A DNA stretch of 64,000 nucleotides from Pseudomonas sp. MIACH (GCF_001269925.1 NZ_LHVO01000042.1:1-64000); one strand, 5' to 3'; positions 7,804-16,597 are shown, numbered from the stretch's first letter. A program made the numbers and translations. The notes: generated by a model from the letters alone, not told the origin.

Positions 7804-8985
7804 ATGCTGCGAATCAGTCAGTACCTGCGCACCCTCGCCGGTCAATGCCCGCCGCCGCGCACCTCGCCTCCCGGCAGTGAGCGGCCGCCGGTGGTGATCT
7901 GGAACCTGCTGCGGCGCTGCAATCTCACCTGCAAGCACTGCTACGCCACCAGCGCCGACAGCGTGTTTCGCGATGAACTCGACACCCCGGCAGCGCTGCG
8001 GGTGATCGACGATTTGCACGACGCTGGGGTTCGCGTGTTGATCCTGTCCGGGGGCGAGCCGCTGCTGCGCGAAGACCTCTTCGAGCTCAGCACCTATGCC
8101 CGCGATAAAGGTTTTTTCGTCGCACTGTCGACTAACGGCACGCTGATCGATGAGCACAACATCCAGCAGATCGCCGACGCGCGCTTCGACTACGTAGGCA
8201 TCAGCATCGACGGCCTGGAAGCGACCCACGATGCCTTTCGCCAACTGCACGGCAGTTTCCAGCGATCCATGCACGCCATTCGCCTGTGCCGCGAGGCCGG
8301 GATTCGCGTGGGCCTGCGCACCACCCTGACCCAGGACAACCATGGGCAGCTACCGCAACTGCTGACGCTGATGCGCACCTATGATGTACAGAAGTTCTAC
8401 CTGTCACACCTCAACTACAGCGGGCGCGGCAAACGCAGCCGCCAGCTGGACGCGCACCGGCAGATGAGCCGCGAGGCCATGGCGCTGATTTTCCAGCAGG
8501 CCTGGAGCGATATTCAACACGGCGTGGACAGTGATTTCGTCAGCGGCAACAACGACGCCGACGCCGTGCTGTTGCTGCAATGGGTGCACCAGCACCTGCC
8601 CGAACATTACCCGCAGCTTGAGCACCTGCTGCATGCCTGGGGCGGCAATGCCTCGGGCAGCGGCATCGCCAATATCGACAACACCGGCGAGGTGCACCCG
8701 GACACCTATTGGTGGCAGCAGTCGGTGGGCAATGTGCGCAACAGCACCTTCCGCCAGCTCTGGCTGGAGCAGCCCGACCCGTTGCTGCTGCGCCTGCGCG
8801 AACACCCGCGCAGCCTCGGCGGGCGGTGTGCCGAGTGCCGCTGGCTGCCGATCTGCAATGGCAATACGCGCACCCGCGCCTGGGCCGATGGCGACCTCTG
8901 GGGCCCTGACCCCGGTTGCTACTTCAGCGACGCCGAGATTGCCTGCCAGCCGCCCACCCTGATCCCTTGCTCGACCACCCGGTGA
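7804..8985 (+). CDS. nirJ: NirJ, radical SAM enzyme of heme d1 synthesis
   Basis: A 393-residue radical SAM/SPASM protein with the 4Fe-4S motif CNLTCKHC (Cys39, Cys43, Cys46), SAM-binding LSGGEPL, and a C-terminal cysteine cluster (CAECRWLPICNGN and a later Cys) for an auxiliary cluster. NirJ replaces the propionate groups of didecarboxysiroheme with keto groups. RBS AAGGA overlaps the end of nirH. Confidence 0.95.
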   Translation: MLRISQYLRTLAGQCPPPRTSPPGSERPPVVIWNLLRRCNLTCKHCYATSADSVFRDELDTPAALRVIDDLHDAGVRVLILSGGEPLLREDLFELSTYARDKGFFVALSTNGTLIDEHNIQQIADARFDYVGISIDGLEATHDAFRQLHGSFQRSMHAIRLCREAGIRVGLRTTLTQDNHGQLPQLLTLMRTYDVQKFYLSHLNYSGRGKRSRQLDAHRQMSREAMALIFQQAWSDIQHGVDSDFVSGNNDADAVLLLQWVHQHLPEHYPQLEHLLHAWGGNASGSGIANIDNTGEVHPDTYWWQQSVGNVRNSTFRQLWLEQPDPLLLRLREHPRSLGGRCAECRWLPICNGNTRTRAWADGDLWGPDPGCYFSDAEIACQPPTLIPCSTTR

Positions 8986-9029
8986 CACAACCGGGGGCCG
9001 CCTACCTGATGAAGAACCAAGGACGTCTC

Positions 9030-9869
9030 ATGCACACTTCAACTGCCCACTACTCCACTGGCCTGCCGGCCAGTTTGCACAGTCCCTTGCACCCCGGCGA
9101 AGTCGCGTTGGTGGGCGCCGGCCCCGGTGACCCGCGCCTGCTGACCCTGCGCGCCTGGAGCCTGTTGATGCAGGCCGACGCGGTGGTGTTCGACCGACTG
9201 ATCAGCGCCGAATTGCTCGCGCTGATCCCACTGACCTGCGCCCGCCATTACGTGGGCAAGGCCAGCGGTTGTCACAGCCTGCCCCAGGATCAACTCAACG
9301 AACTGCTCGCCGAGCTGGCCGACGAGGGCCAACGGGTGGTGCGCCTCAAGGGCGGCGACCCGTTTATCTTCGGGCGCGGCGCCGAGGAACTGGAGTACCT
9401 GCTCGCGCGCGGCATCCCGTGCCAGGTGGTGCCCGGCATCACCGCCGCCTCCGGGTGCAGCGCCTATGCCGGCATCCCGCTGACCCACCGCGACCTGGTC
9501 AATTCGTGCCGTTTCGTCACCGGCCACCTGCAGCGCGACGGCGCCTTGAAACTGCCATGGGCCAGCCTGGCCGAGCCGAGCCAGACGCTGGTGTTCTACA
9601 TGGGCCTGTCGAACCTGGCGCTGATCGCCGAACATCTGGTGGCGGCCGGTTTGCCGGGGGATACACCGGCCGCCCTGATCAGCAATGGCGCGCGCGCCGA
9701 CCAGCACGTCGCCCGTGGCACCCTGCGCCAGTTGCCCACCCTGGCCGCCGACTGTGCACCGGGCGTGCCCACCCTCACAGTGATCGGCCACGTCGTCAGC
9801 CTGTTTGCCGGCGCCGCCCTGCACTTCCCGGCCAGCCTGGCACCGGCCCGTGAAGCGGTGGCGATATGA
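9030..9869 (+). CDS. nirE: NirE, uroporphyrinogen-III C-methyltransferase
   Basis: A 279-residue SUMT-family enzyme that methylates uroporphyrinogen III twice with SAM to give precorrin-2, the entry to heme d1. Motifs: GAGPGDP at 29-35, VVRLKGGDPFIFGRGAEE, and VPGITAASGCSAYAGIPLTHR. The ATG at 9030 follows AAGGA by 7 bp and gives the family length; an in-frame ATG at 9009 is the alternative. Its stop overlaps the nirN start (ATGA). Confidence 0.93.
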   Translation: MHTSTAHYSTGLPASLHSPLHPGEVALVGAGPGDPRLLTLRAWSLLMQADAVVFDRLISAELLALIPLTCARHYVGKASGCHSLPQDQLNELLAELADEGQRVVRLKGGDPFIFGRGAEELEYLLARGIPCQVVPGITAASGCSAYAGIPLTHRDLVNSCRFVTGHLQRDGALKLPWASLAEPSQTLVFYMGLSNLALIAEHLVAAGLPGDTPAALISNGARADQHVARGTLRQLPTLAADCAPGVPTLTVIGHVVSLFAGAALHFPASLAPAREAVAI

Positions 9870-11320
9870 AACGCCTGCTGCTGGTGCCGCTGCTCTGGGC
9901 GACGGCCGCGCACGGCACGCCAGCGCAGGATTACCGCCAGTATTGCGAAAGCTGCCATGGGCTTAATCGCATCGGTGCCACCGGCCCGGCGCTGCTCCCG
10001 GAAAGCCTGGGGCGGATCAAGCCGGAAGAAGTGTGCAAGGTCATCGAACACGGCCGGCCCGCCAGCCAGATGGCCGCGTTCGCGCCGCAACTGAGCGCCG
10101 CGCAGATGGATGGGCTGGCGCAGTTTCTGCAACAGCCGCCTGACTCACCGGCGACGTGGAACGAGCATGACATCCGCACCAGCCACAGCGTGCTGGCGGA
10201 CCTGCGCCAATTGCCGAGCACGCCACAGCATCACGCCGACCCGCTCAACCTGTTTGTGGTGGTGGAGTCCGGCGACCATCACATGGATATTCTCGACGGC
10301 GACACCTTTGCCGTGCTGGACCGTTTCCCCACCCACTTCGCGGTGCATGGCGGGCCGAAATTCTCCCCGGACGGACGCTTTGTGTACTTCGCCTCGCGGG
10401 ACGGCTGGATCAGCCAATACGACCTGCACAACCTCAAGTTGATCGCCGAGATCCGCGTGGGCCTCAACACCCGCAACCTGGCGGTGAGCAAGGATGGGCG
10501 CTGGGTGCTGGCGGGCAATTACCTGCCGGGCAACCTGGTGCTGCTGGATGCGCGCGACCTGTCGCTGGTCAAGACCCTGGACACCGGCTCACGGGTCAGT
10601 GCGGTGTACACCGCGCCACCGCGCAACAGCTTTATCGTCGCACTCAAGGATGTGAACGAGGTCTGGGAATTGTCCTATGCCGCTGCCCGCCCCAGCTTCG
10701 AACCCCGGCGTATCCAGGCCCAGGACGTGCTCGATGACTTCTCGTTCTCACCCGATTACCGGCAACTGATCGCCACCTCACGCAAGGCCGGCGGCGGCCA
10801 GGTGATCGACCTGGACAGCGGCCGCGTGGTCACCGACATCCCGCTCTCCGGCATGCCGCACCTGGGTTCGGGGACGTATTGGCAACGCAACGGGCAATGG
10901 GTGTTTGCCACGCCGAATATCAGCAAGGGGCAAATCTCGGTGATCGACCTCAAGACCTGGAGCCTGATCAAACAGATCCCCACCCTTGGACCGGGCTTTT
11001 TCATGCGCAGCCATGTGAACTCGCGCTATGTGTGGAGCGACGTGTTTTTTGGGCCAGACAATGATGCGATCCACTTGATCGACAAGCAGACATTGGAGAT
11101 CGCCCACACCCTGCGGCCGATGCCAGGCAAGACGGCGGCCCACGTGGAATTCACCCGGGATGGGCGGTATGTGGTGCTGAGCATCTGGGCCACGGAGGGG
11201 GCGTTGATTGTGTATGACAGCCGGACGCTTGAGGAGGTGAAGCGTATCCCTATGAATAAACCGTCGGGCAAGTACAACGTGGGCAATAAGGTGGAGTTTG
11301 CGGAAGGGACGTCGCATTGA
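9866..11320 (+). CDS. nirN: NirN, cytochrome c/d1-type dihydro-heme d1 dehydrogenase
   Basis: A 484-residue periplasmic paralogue of NirS with a signal peptide (about 1-18), c-type heme site CESCH at 27-31, and a d1-type propeller. In P. aeruginosa NirN performs the last step of heme d1 synthesis, introducing the acrylate double bond, and interacts with NirS and NirF. Last gene of nirSMCFDLGHJEN. No intrinsic terminator is evident after it; a tandem repeat begins about 40 bp downstream. Confidence 0.95.
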   Translation: MKRLLLVPLLWATAAHGTPAQDYRQYCESCHGLNRIGATGPALLPESLGRIKPEEVCKVIEHGRPASQMAAFAPQLSAAQMDGLAQFLQQPPDSPATWNEHDIRTSHSVLADLRQLPSTPQHHADPLNLFVVVESGDHHMDILDGDTFAVLDRFPTHFAVHGGPKFSPDGRFVYFASRDGWISQYDLHNLKLIAEIRVGLNTRNLAVSKDGRWVLAGNYLPGNLVLLDARDLSLVKTLDTGSRVSAVYTAPPRNSFIVALKDVNEVWELSYAAARPSFEPRRIQAQDVLDDFSFSPDYRQLIATSRKAGGGQVIDLDSGRVVTDIPLSGMPHLGSGTYWQRNGQWVFATPNISKGQISVIDLKTWSLIKQIPTLGPGFFMRSHVNSRYVWSDVFFGPDNDAIHLIDKQTLEIAHTLRPMPGKTAAHVEFTRDGRYVVLSIWATEGALIVYDSRTLEEVKRIPMNKPSGKYNVGNKVEFAEGTSH

Positions 11321-11360
11321 ACACTGGCGACAGGCTGGAAGCAGCCAGGTCGTAGAGCGC

Positions 11361-12117
11361 ATGGGCACCGCTGATCCCCTGTGGGAGATGTCGAGCTTTA
11401 GCGAGGCTTTGATGACGGCGGCACAGTTGATAGAGGGGCTGGCTGACCCACCGCTATCGGGAGCAAGCCCCCTCCCACATTTGAATGTTGTTGACAGGTA
11501 GAAAACGTCCGGCCGTAGGTCTGATGGGCACCGCTGATTCCCTGTGGGAGATGTCGAGCTTTAGCGAGGCTTCGATGGCGGCGGCACAGTTGATAGAGGT
11601 GCTGGCTGACCCAACGCTATCGGGAGCAAGCCCCCTCCCACATTTGAATGTTGTTGACAGGTAGAAAACGTCCGGCCGTAGGTCTGATGGGCACCGCTGA
11701 TTCCCTGTGGGAGATGTCGAGCTTTAGCGAGGCTTCGATGGCGGCGGCACAGTTGATAGAGGTGCTGGCTGACCCAACGCTATCGGGAGCAAGCCCCCTC
11801 CCACATTTGAATGTTGTTGACAGGTAGAAAACGTCCGGCCGTAGGTCTGATGGGCACCGCTAATCCCCTGTGGGAGATGTCGAGCTTCAGCGAGGCTTCG
11901 ATGGCGGCGGCATGCTTAGTAGAGGTGTTGGCTGACCCACCGCCATCGGGAGCAAGCCCCCTCCCACATTTGAGCTCGGTTGGCAGGTGGGAAGTTGCCC
12001 GGCTGTAGACCTCGTGGGCACCGCTGATCCCCTGTGGGAGATGTCGAGCTTCAGCGAGGCTTCGATGGCGGCGGCAGGTTGGTAGAGGTGTTGGCTGACA
12101 CACTGCTATCGGGGTGC
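11361..12117. repeat. 163-bp tandem repeat, about 4.6 copies, each with a REPIN-like core
   Basis: Units start at 11361, 11524, 11687, 11850 and 12014 (spacings 163, 163, 163, 164); the last is cut short at about 12117. Units 2 and 3 are identical by eye; unit 4 and the partial unit 5 differ more. Each carries CCCTGTGGGAG and, about 90 bp later, GCAAGCCCCCTCCCACATTTG, the two inverted halves of a group I REP. The unit is not a multiple of 3, and open frames across it are not genes. It fills the gap between convergent nirN and hemN. Confidence 0.93.
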
Positions 12118-12125
12118 GTGCTCGG

Positions 12126-13511
12126 TCAGACGGTGCGGGAGAATTGGCCTTTGTGGGCGCCGCCCAGGTAGGCGTCGAAGGCCATGGCCACGCTGCGCAC
12201 CATCAGTTGGCCCTTGGGCAGCAGTTGCAGTGCGTCGTCCCGGACCAGCAACAGCCCGTCCGCCACTTGCTCGTCCAACTGCGTCAACGCTTCGGCAAAA
12301 TAGTCGTTGAAACGAATGCCGTGGGCCGCTTCGACCTGGGCGACATCGACGCGGCCGTCGCACATCAGGCCGTTGATCACCTCGCGGCGCAGTACGTCAT
12401 CGGGGTTGAGCCGGTAACCGCGTTGCACCGGCAACATGCCCGCATCGATGCGCGCGTAGTACTGGGACAGCTCCTTGACGCTCTGGCTGTAGCTGTCGCC
12501 GACCTTGCCGATGGCCGATACGCCCAGGCCAATCAGGTCGCAATCGGCATGGGTGGAGTAGCCCTGGAAGTTACGTTGCAGGCTGCCATTGACGCGCGCC
12601 AGTGCCAGCTCATCGTCGGGCAGGGCGAAATGGTCCATGCCGATGTAGACATACCCGGCCTCGGTGAGGCGGCGGATGGTCAGTTCCAGCAGTTCCAGCT
12701 TGCGTGCCGGCGGTGGCATGTCTTCGGGACGGATCATGCGCTGGGCGCGGATCTGGCTCGGCAAGTGTGCGTAGCTGTAGGCGGCCACGCGGTCGGGCCG
12801 CAGGGCGATCAGCTTGCTCAAGGTCACGTCGAAGCTGGCCACGGTTTGCAGGGGCAGGCCGTAGATCAGGTCAACACTCACCGACTTGAAGCGTGCCTCG
12901 CGGGCCGCTGCCACCAGTTGCAGGATCTGCGTTTCGCTTTGCTGGCGATTGACGGCGGCCTGGACGTCGGGGTCGAAGTCCTGCACGCCGAAGCTCAGGC
13001 GATTGAAGCCCAGCCGGCGCAGGGTGTTGACGCGTTCGACGCTGATGGTGCGCGGGTCGACCTCGATGGAGAACTCATGGGCGTCGCTGTCATCCAGGCT
13101 GAAGTTGTCCGCCAGGCAGGCCATCAGTTCGGCCAGTTGCGCGTCGTCCAGATACGTCGGTGTGCCGCCGCCAAGGTGCAATTGGGTCAGGCGTCGCGAG
13201 CGCTCGAACAGCGCGCCCTGCATCTGGATCTCGCGCTTGAGGTACGCCACATACTCGACGGCGCGGTGGGTCTTGCGGGTGATGATCTTGTGGCAGCCGC
13301 AGTAGTAGCAAAGGCTCTGGCAGAACGGAACGTGGATGTACACCGACAACGCCTTGGGCGCGGCGAGCTGGTGACTGGCGCGCACGGCCTGGTGATAGTC
13401 GTCCAGGGCAAACGCGCTGTTGAACTGCGGCGCGGTCGGGTACGAGGTGTAGCGCGGCCCCGGGCGGTCGTATTTGTGCACCAGGGCACGGTCGAATTCA
13501 AACGCCGTCAT
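12126..13511 (-). CDS. hemN: HemN, oxygen-independent coproporphyrinogen III oxidase
   Basis: A 461-residue radical SAM enzyme converting coproporphyrinogen III to protoporphyrinogen IX without oxygen. It has the CxxxCxxC cluster motif at Cys64, Cys68, Cys71 with Cys73 following (CQSLCYYCGC), HLGGGTPT, and the IGLGVSAIG region of the family. Length is normal. Its ATG overlaps the end of the upstream HemN-like gene by 14 bp, and both should be driven from the FNR-type box at 14876. It supplies heme, the precursor pool and c-type cytochromes, under anoxia. Confidence 0.95.
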   Translation of the reverse strand: MTAFEFDRALVHKYDRPGPRYTSYPTAPQFNSAFALDDYHQAVRASHQLAAPKALSVYIHVPFCQSLCYYCGCHKIITRKTHRAVEYVAYLKREIQMQGALFERSRRLTQLHLGGGTPTYLDDAQLAELMACLADNFSLDDSDAHEFSIEVDPRTISVERVNTLRRLGFNRLSFGVQDFDPDVQAAVNRQQSETQILQLVAAAREARFKSVSVDLIYGLPLQTVASFDVTLSKLIALRPDRVAAYSYAHLPSQIRAQRMIRPEDMPPPARKLELLELTIRRLTEAGYVYIGMDHFALPDDELALARVNGSLQRNFQGYSTHADCDLIGLGVSAIGKVGDSYSQSVKELSQYYARIDAGMLPVQRGYRLNPDDVLRREVINGLMCDGRVDVAQVEAAHGIRFNDYFAEALTQLDEQVADGLLLVRDDALQLLPKGQLMVRSVAMAFDAYLGGAHKGQFSRTV

Positions 13512-14817
13512 GGTCGATCACCTCGTCGTTGGCGCTGACGGGGGTGGCGAGCACCGCCCGTTCGAACAATGCGCAGATGGCATCCACCTGGGGCAGGCCC
13601 GCAGGCAGCAGCCAGATAAACGTAGGCGACAACTCGACCAGACCGTCGCGGTGCAACGCCTCCAGCAGCGGCCAGAGGTTGGCGAAATAACGCCTGAACA
13701 CCAGGCCGTAACGGCGCTCCACGGCCTGGATATTCAGTTCCAGGTCACAGGCCAGGCGTTCGGCGACATGCAGGCGCACCGGGTCGGCCGCCTCGCGAAA
13801 CCAGCCTCGGCACGTGGCCGGTTGACCACTGGCCAGCTGCTCACGGTAGTGCGGCAGAACCGCCGTGTTCTGCGCGCACAATGTATCGATCTGGCTGATG
13901 GCGCCCAGGCCAAAGCCGATGTGATCGCAGTAGCCGTGCAGGGTAAAGCCTTCGCAGTTACAGCTGAGGCGACCGCGCTCCTGGGCCTGTTTGAGGTCAT
14001 CGTCGGCGCGGGCGAACTGGCCCAGGCCGATGTAGTGATACCCGGCGGCGGTGAGGTGTTCAAAGCCGCTGCGGCGCATGACGATCTTATCCGCCGCGCT
14101 GCAAAACGCCTGGGGTTGCCGGCCCTGGTAGCGCACCGGTGGCTGGGCGTAATCGAACAGTTGCAGGCGATCCGGCTCCAGGGCAATCAGGCTGGCCAGT
14201 TTCAACTCGAAACTGGCCGGCGTCTGCCAGGCATGGCCGTAGCCGAGGTCGATGTTCACCGAGCGAAAGCCGAAGGTGCGCGCCGCATCCACCAGCGATT
14301 CGATAGGCGCCGGGTCCTGGTACCGCGCCTGGCACAGCGGTCCCTCGCGACTGACGTCGGGCACGCCGATGCTGGCATGGTTGAAGCCCTGGTCGCGCAG
14401 CAGGCCCATGGTGGCCCAGTCGGTGTGCCAGGGGTCGAGGTCGATACGGTAGTCGCCGCGGTCGTGGTCGAGGAAGTTGAAGCGGCTGTGCAGGTGTTCC
14501 AGCAACGTACACACCTGCTCGATGGTCGGCGTGGTGCCGCGCAGGTGAAAGTGCTCGACCGGCTGGCGCGGGCCGAGATGGCAGCCGATCAACTGGATTT
14601 CCTCGGTGAGGCTGCGCAGGTAGTCGGCGCCGCCGTCGACCGCCGGCCACTGCAGGTTCAACGCCAGGGGCCGCTGGCGCTGGCGACTGTCGCGCAGGGC
14701 ACGCAACAGGTCGAGGGAACCGACACCGCCATGGAAGCGGCGCGTGTCCGCATCGCACGCCAGGTCCAGCACGCCCTGGCCCTGACGAAAGCGGGTGGGA
14801 TGAAGATGGGTGCGCAT
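13498..14817 (-). CDS. HemN-like protein lacking the radical SAM cysteine motif
   Basis: A 439-residue homologue of the adjacent HemN along most of its length: HLRGTTPT (91-98) for HLGGGTPT, YRIDLDP for FSIEVDP, SVNIDLGYGHAWQT for SVSVDLIYGLPLQT, GYHYIGLGQFARADDDL for GYVYIGMDHFALPDDEL. The stretch that should hold CxxxCxxC is replaced by a shorter LALNLQWPAVDGG with no cysteine, so it cannot bind the cluster in the usual way. The ATG at 14817 follows GGAG by 6 bp; a longer frame would start inside the FNR box. Possibly a heme-handling or HemN-partner protein; function unknown. Confidence 0.85.
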   Translation of the reverse strand: MRTHLHPTRFRQGQGVLDLACDADTRRFHGGVGSLDLLRALRDSRQRQRPLALNLQWPAVDGGADYLRSLTEEIQLIGCHLGPRQPVEHFHLRGTTPTIEQVCTLLEHLHSRFNFLDHDRGDYRIDLDPWHTDWATMGLLRDQGFNHASIGVPDVSREGPLCQARYQDPAPIESLVDAARTFGFRSVNIDLGYGHAWQTPASFELKLASLIALEPDRLQLFDYAQPPVRYQGRQPQAFCSAADKIVMRRSGFEHLTAAGYHYIGLGQFARADDDLKQAQERGRLSCNCEGFTLHGYCDHIGFGLGAISQIDTLCAQNTAVLPHYREQLASGQPATCRGWFREAADPVRLHVAERLACDLELNIQAVERRYGLVFRRYFANLWPLLEALHRDGLVELSPTFIWLLPAGLPQVDAICALFERAVLATPVSANDEVIDHDGV

Positions 14818-14875
14818 GGCGGACTCCGGAGCGGGCGGCGGTGGTGCATTGTCCGGTGCGACTGGTCGGCGCACC

Positions 14876-14889
14876 TTGATATGCATCAA
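14876..14889. promoter_or_regulatory. FNR-type (ANR/DNR) box upstream of the hemN-like/hemN pair
   Basis: TTGAT-ATGC-ATCAA, a perfect palindromic match to the consensus. Its centre lies about 65 bp upstream of the ATG at 14817, which with activation at -41.5 predicts a leader of about 24 nt. It also sits just after the stop of the upstream gene. Confidence 0.9.
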
Positions 14890-14894
14890 GGTCG

Positions 14895-15338
14895 TTACCA
14901 GCTGAGGTAAAACATGCCCTTGGCCAGCAACACAATGGCGACCATGTGCGCGAACAGGCTCAGGTGAATGAAGCGGCTATAGCGCGCGCTGACCTTGCCC
15001 CAGCGCATCCGCGCCATGGTCACCAGAAAGTGCAGCAACACGCTGGCGGCCAGGATCAACTTGAGGCCCAGCAACGTGCCGAACGAGGACGCCAACGGTG
15101 CCGCCAACGCCGGCAGGTAACGCAGCCAGACCATGCCGAGCCCGGCGCCGAACAGCACCAGCAACACCCACGGCATCACTACCCGGGCGCGCCGGCCGAC
15201 GCCCTGCTCCACCAGCACCATCACCCGAATCGGCAAATGCTGGTGCAGGTGCCCCAGGATCAGCACCTCGAAAAACACCGTGCCGATAAAGATCAGCGCG
15301 GCGAACAGGTGGGCCAATAGCAACAGGAGGTAGAGCAT
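14895..15338 (-). CDS. CopD-like four-helix membrane protein
   Basis: A 147-residue inner-membrane protein with four hydrophobic segments (about 1-22, 53-73, 85-108, 122-145) and conserved-looking histidines in or near the helices (His9, His30, His32, His102, His124, His130). It resembles the short CopD/DUF2269-like proteins, which may bind heme or copper. Preceded by a perfect FNR-type box at 15404, so it is probably expressed under low oxygen. A role in copper or heme supply to denitrification is inferred. Confidence 0.65.
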   Translation of the reverse strand: MLYLLLLLAHLFAALIFIGTVFFEVLILGHLHQHLPIRVMVLVEQGVGRRARVVMPWVLLVLFGAGLGMVWLRYLPALAAPLASSFGTLLGLKLILAASVLLHFLVTMARMRWGKVSARYSRFIHLSLFAHMVAIVLLAKGMFYLSW

Positions 15339-15403
15339 GGAGGCCTCGCAGAGGGACCGGCCAGTGAGGACCCTCAGTGTGCGGACTTGCGCAGGCCGTG
15401 GCC

Positions 15404-15417
15404 TTGATGCCGATCAA
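15404..15417. promoter_or_regulatory. FNR-type (ANR/DNR) box upstream of the CopD-like gene
   Basis: TTGAT-GCCG-ATCAA, a perfect consensus match. Its centre is about 72 bp upstream of the ATG at 15338, predicting a leader near 31 nt if activation occurs at -41.5. Confidence 0.9.
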
Positions 15418-15424
15418 GCGCGGT

Positions 15425-15979
15425 TCACGGCAGCGGCAACCAGCGGTTGAATTCGCCCAGGTGCGTCAGCGGGCTCCAGGCAAACTCCCACGCTGGAGCG
15501 GGCAGCACCTGTTGTTCGGCAGCCGCGAACCGAGCGTCCTTCCAATCGAACACCTTCGACCCGCGCCACGCCAGGACGATGCCCAGCGCAGGGCTCTGAT
15601 CGGTACTGATCCAGCGCGCGGCGGCGGCGGCCATGAAGGCCTCGATGGGCTCGTCGCCAATCTGCGCGCGATACGCCGAGCCCAGCAGCCAACGACAGAC
15701 GCTCAAGTGATACGTCCAGTCCTGGGCCGGGCGGTTGCGATAGGCCCAGGTCATAAAGCTGCGAAACAGGTTCAGGCCTTCGGGCGGGTCGAGCTTGAGC
15801 AGCATTGGGCAGACGTCGAACAGGGTGTGCCAATACGGCAACAGGCGCGCATCCAGGTGCACAAAGCAGCGGGCATTGCTGGGGTAGTCCGGGCGTGCCG
15901 GTTCCGCGCGCGGGCGACGGGACGCCTGGCTGACCAGGCGGCTGGCGCCTGCAGGCAAGTGATGGTTCATAAAGCGCAC
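15425..15979 (-). CDS. Unknown soluble protein in the heme/copper module
   Basis: 184 residues from a GTG start, or 181 from the ATG at 15970. No signal peptide or membrane helix. It is rich in aromatic residues, with WHTLFDVCPMLLKLDPPEG, WTYHLSVCRWLLGSAYRAQIGDEPIEAFMAAAA and a C-terminal WEFAWSPLTHLGEFNRWLPLP. I do not recognise the family. It ends 8 bp before the FNR-type box that drives the next gene. Base composition and codon use look like the neighbours, so it is probably a real gene. Function unknown. Confidence 0.6.
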   Translation of the reverse strand: MRFMNHHLPAGASRLVSQASRRPRAEPARPDYPSNARCFVHLDARLLPYWHTLFDVCPMLLKLDPPEGLNLFRSFMTWAYRNRPAQDWTYHLSVCRWLLGSAYRAQIGDEPIEAFMAAAAARWISTDQSPALGIVLAWRGSKVFDWKDARFAAAEQQVLPAPAWEFAWSPLTHLGEFNRWLPLP

Positions 15980-16000
15980 TCACAGTCGTGACGATAGAAC

Positions 16001-16020
16001 GCCCCCTGGTCACAGGGGGC
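16001..16020. terminator. Short GC-rich hairpin between two leftward genes
   Basis: GCCCCCTG-GTCA-CAGGGGGC, an 8-bp perfect stem downstream of the DUF2946 gene on the minus strand. There is no clear T tract, so terminator activity is uncertain. Confidence 0.4.
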
Positions 16021-16032
16021 CCAAGGCACACG

Positions 16033-16416
16033 TCAGAATGCGGGGGATGCGCGGGGGTTGGCCGAGGGCCAGGAATAACGCGGCGGTGCCTTGTTGCGCC
16101 GTTCATGGGCCGGGCGCGGGGTTTGCCCCAGGCCTAACAGCCAGGCCAGGCCGATCAGGAACACCAGCGCAACGGTCAAGGCGTTGCACACCGGGCAGGC
16201 AAAGTAGTTCGAGATGTTGCTGGAAGACGGCGCGCCCAGCCCTTTGTCGGAAAGTGGCGCCTGTTTGCCATCCACCGCGCAGAACGCGCCACCGATCCCG
16301 TTGAGCTGCTGGCCCATCATCTGGCCATGGCCCAAACCGCACACGAACAGGTTCATCAGCACGCAGAAGTACAGGGTCCAGACGATCAGGGAACGGTCGG
16401 GGTGGCTCAATTTCAT
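16033..16416 (-). CDS. DUF2946-family membrane/periplasmic protein
   Basis: A 127-residue protein with an N-terminal hydrophobic segment (about 10-30), a central region with Cys residues (FCAVDG, then FACPVCNA) and a second hydrophobic helix (about 78-96). The short loop-CPxC-helix layout fits DUF2946, a small family often found next to copper-handling genes. Divergent from the SCO gene 181 bp away. A metal-linked role is inferred from context. Confidence 0.6.
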   Translation of the reverse strand: MKLSHPDRSLIVWTLYFCVLMNLFVCGLGHGQMMGQQLNGIGGAFCAVDGKQAPLSDKGLGAPSSSNISNYFACPVCNALTVALVFLIGLAWLLGLGQTPRPAHERRNKAPPRYSWPSANPRASPAF

Positions 16417-16597
16417 GGCGGCGACTCTACCATCAGAGCCGCAAAAGGATGAAGCGCGGCGTGCCCCTGTGGCAGAACGTCGCAGATTACGCGGGCTGGC
16501 CAGGGTTGGTAGACTTGGCGCCCTCCTTCTTTACTCCTTTTCAAAGCCTGCCGAGTTGATTTCGCGCAATGCGGGCGTTTCACAGGATGCACAGTTG

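Noticed and set aside
11298..12008. Short open frames in the 163-bp repeat
   Set aside because: The repeat length is not a multiple of 3, so frames do not repeat; the translations are composed of REP text.
11361..12117. Possible CRISPR array or coding repeats
   Set aside because: Units are contiguous 163-bp near-copies with no unique spacers, and no cas gene is present.
16556..16569. Possible FNR box before the SCO gene (TTGATTTCGCGCAA)
   Set aside because: The right half matches only partly (CGCAA) and it lies only 29 bp from the start codon, too close for activation.
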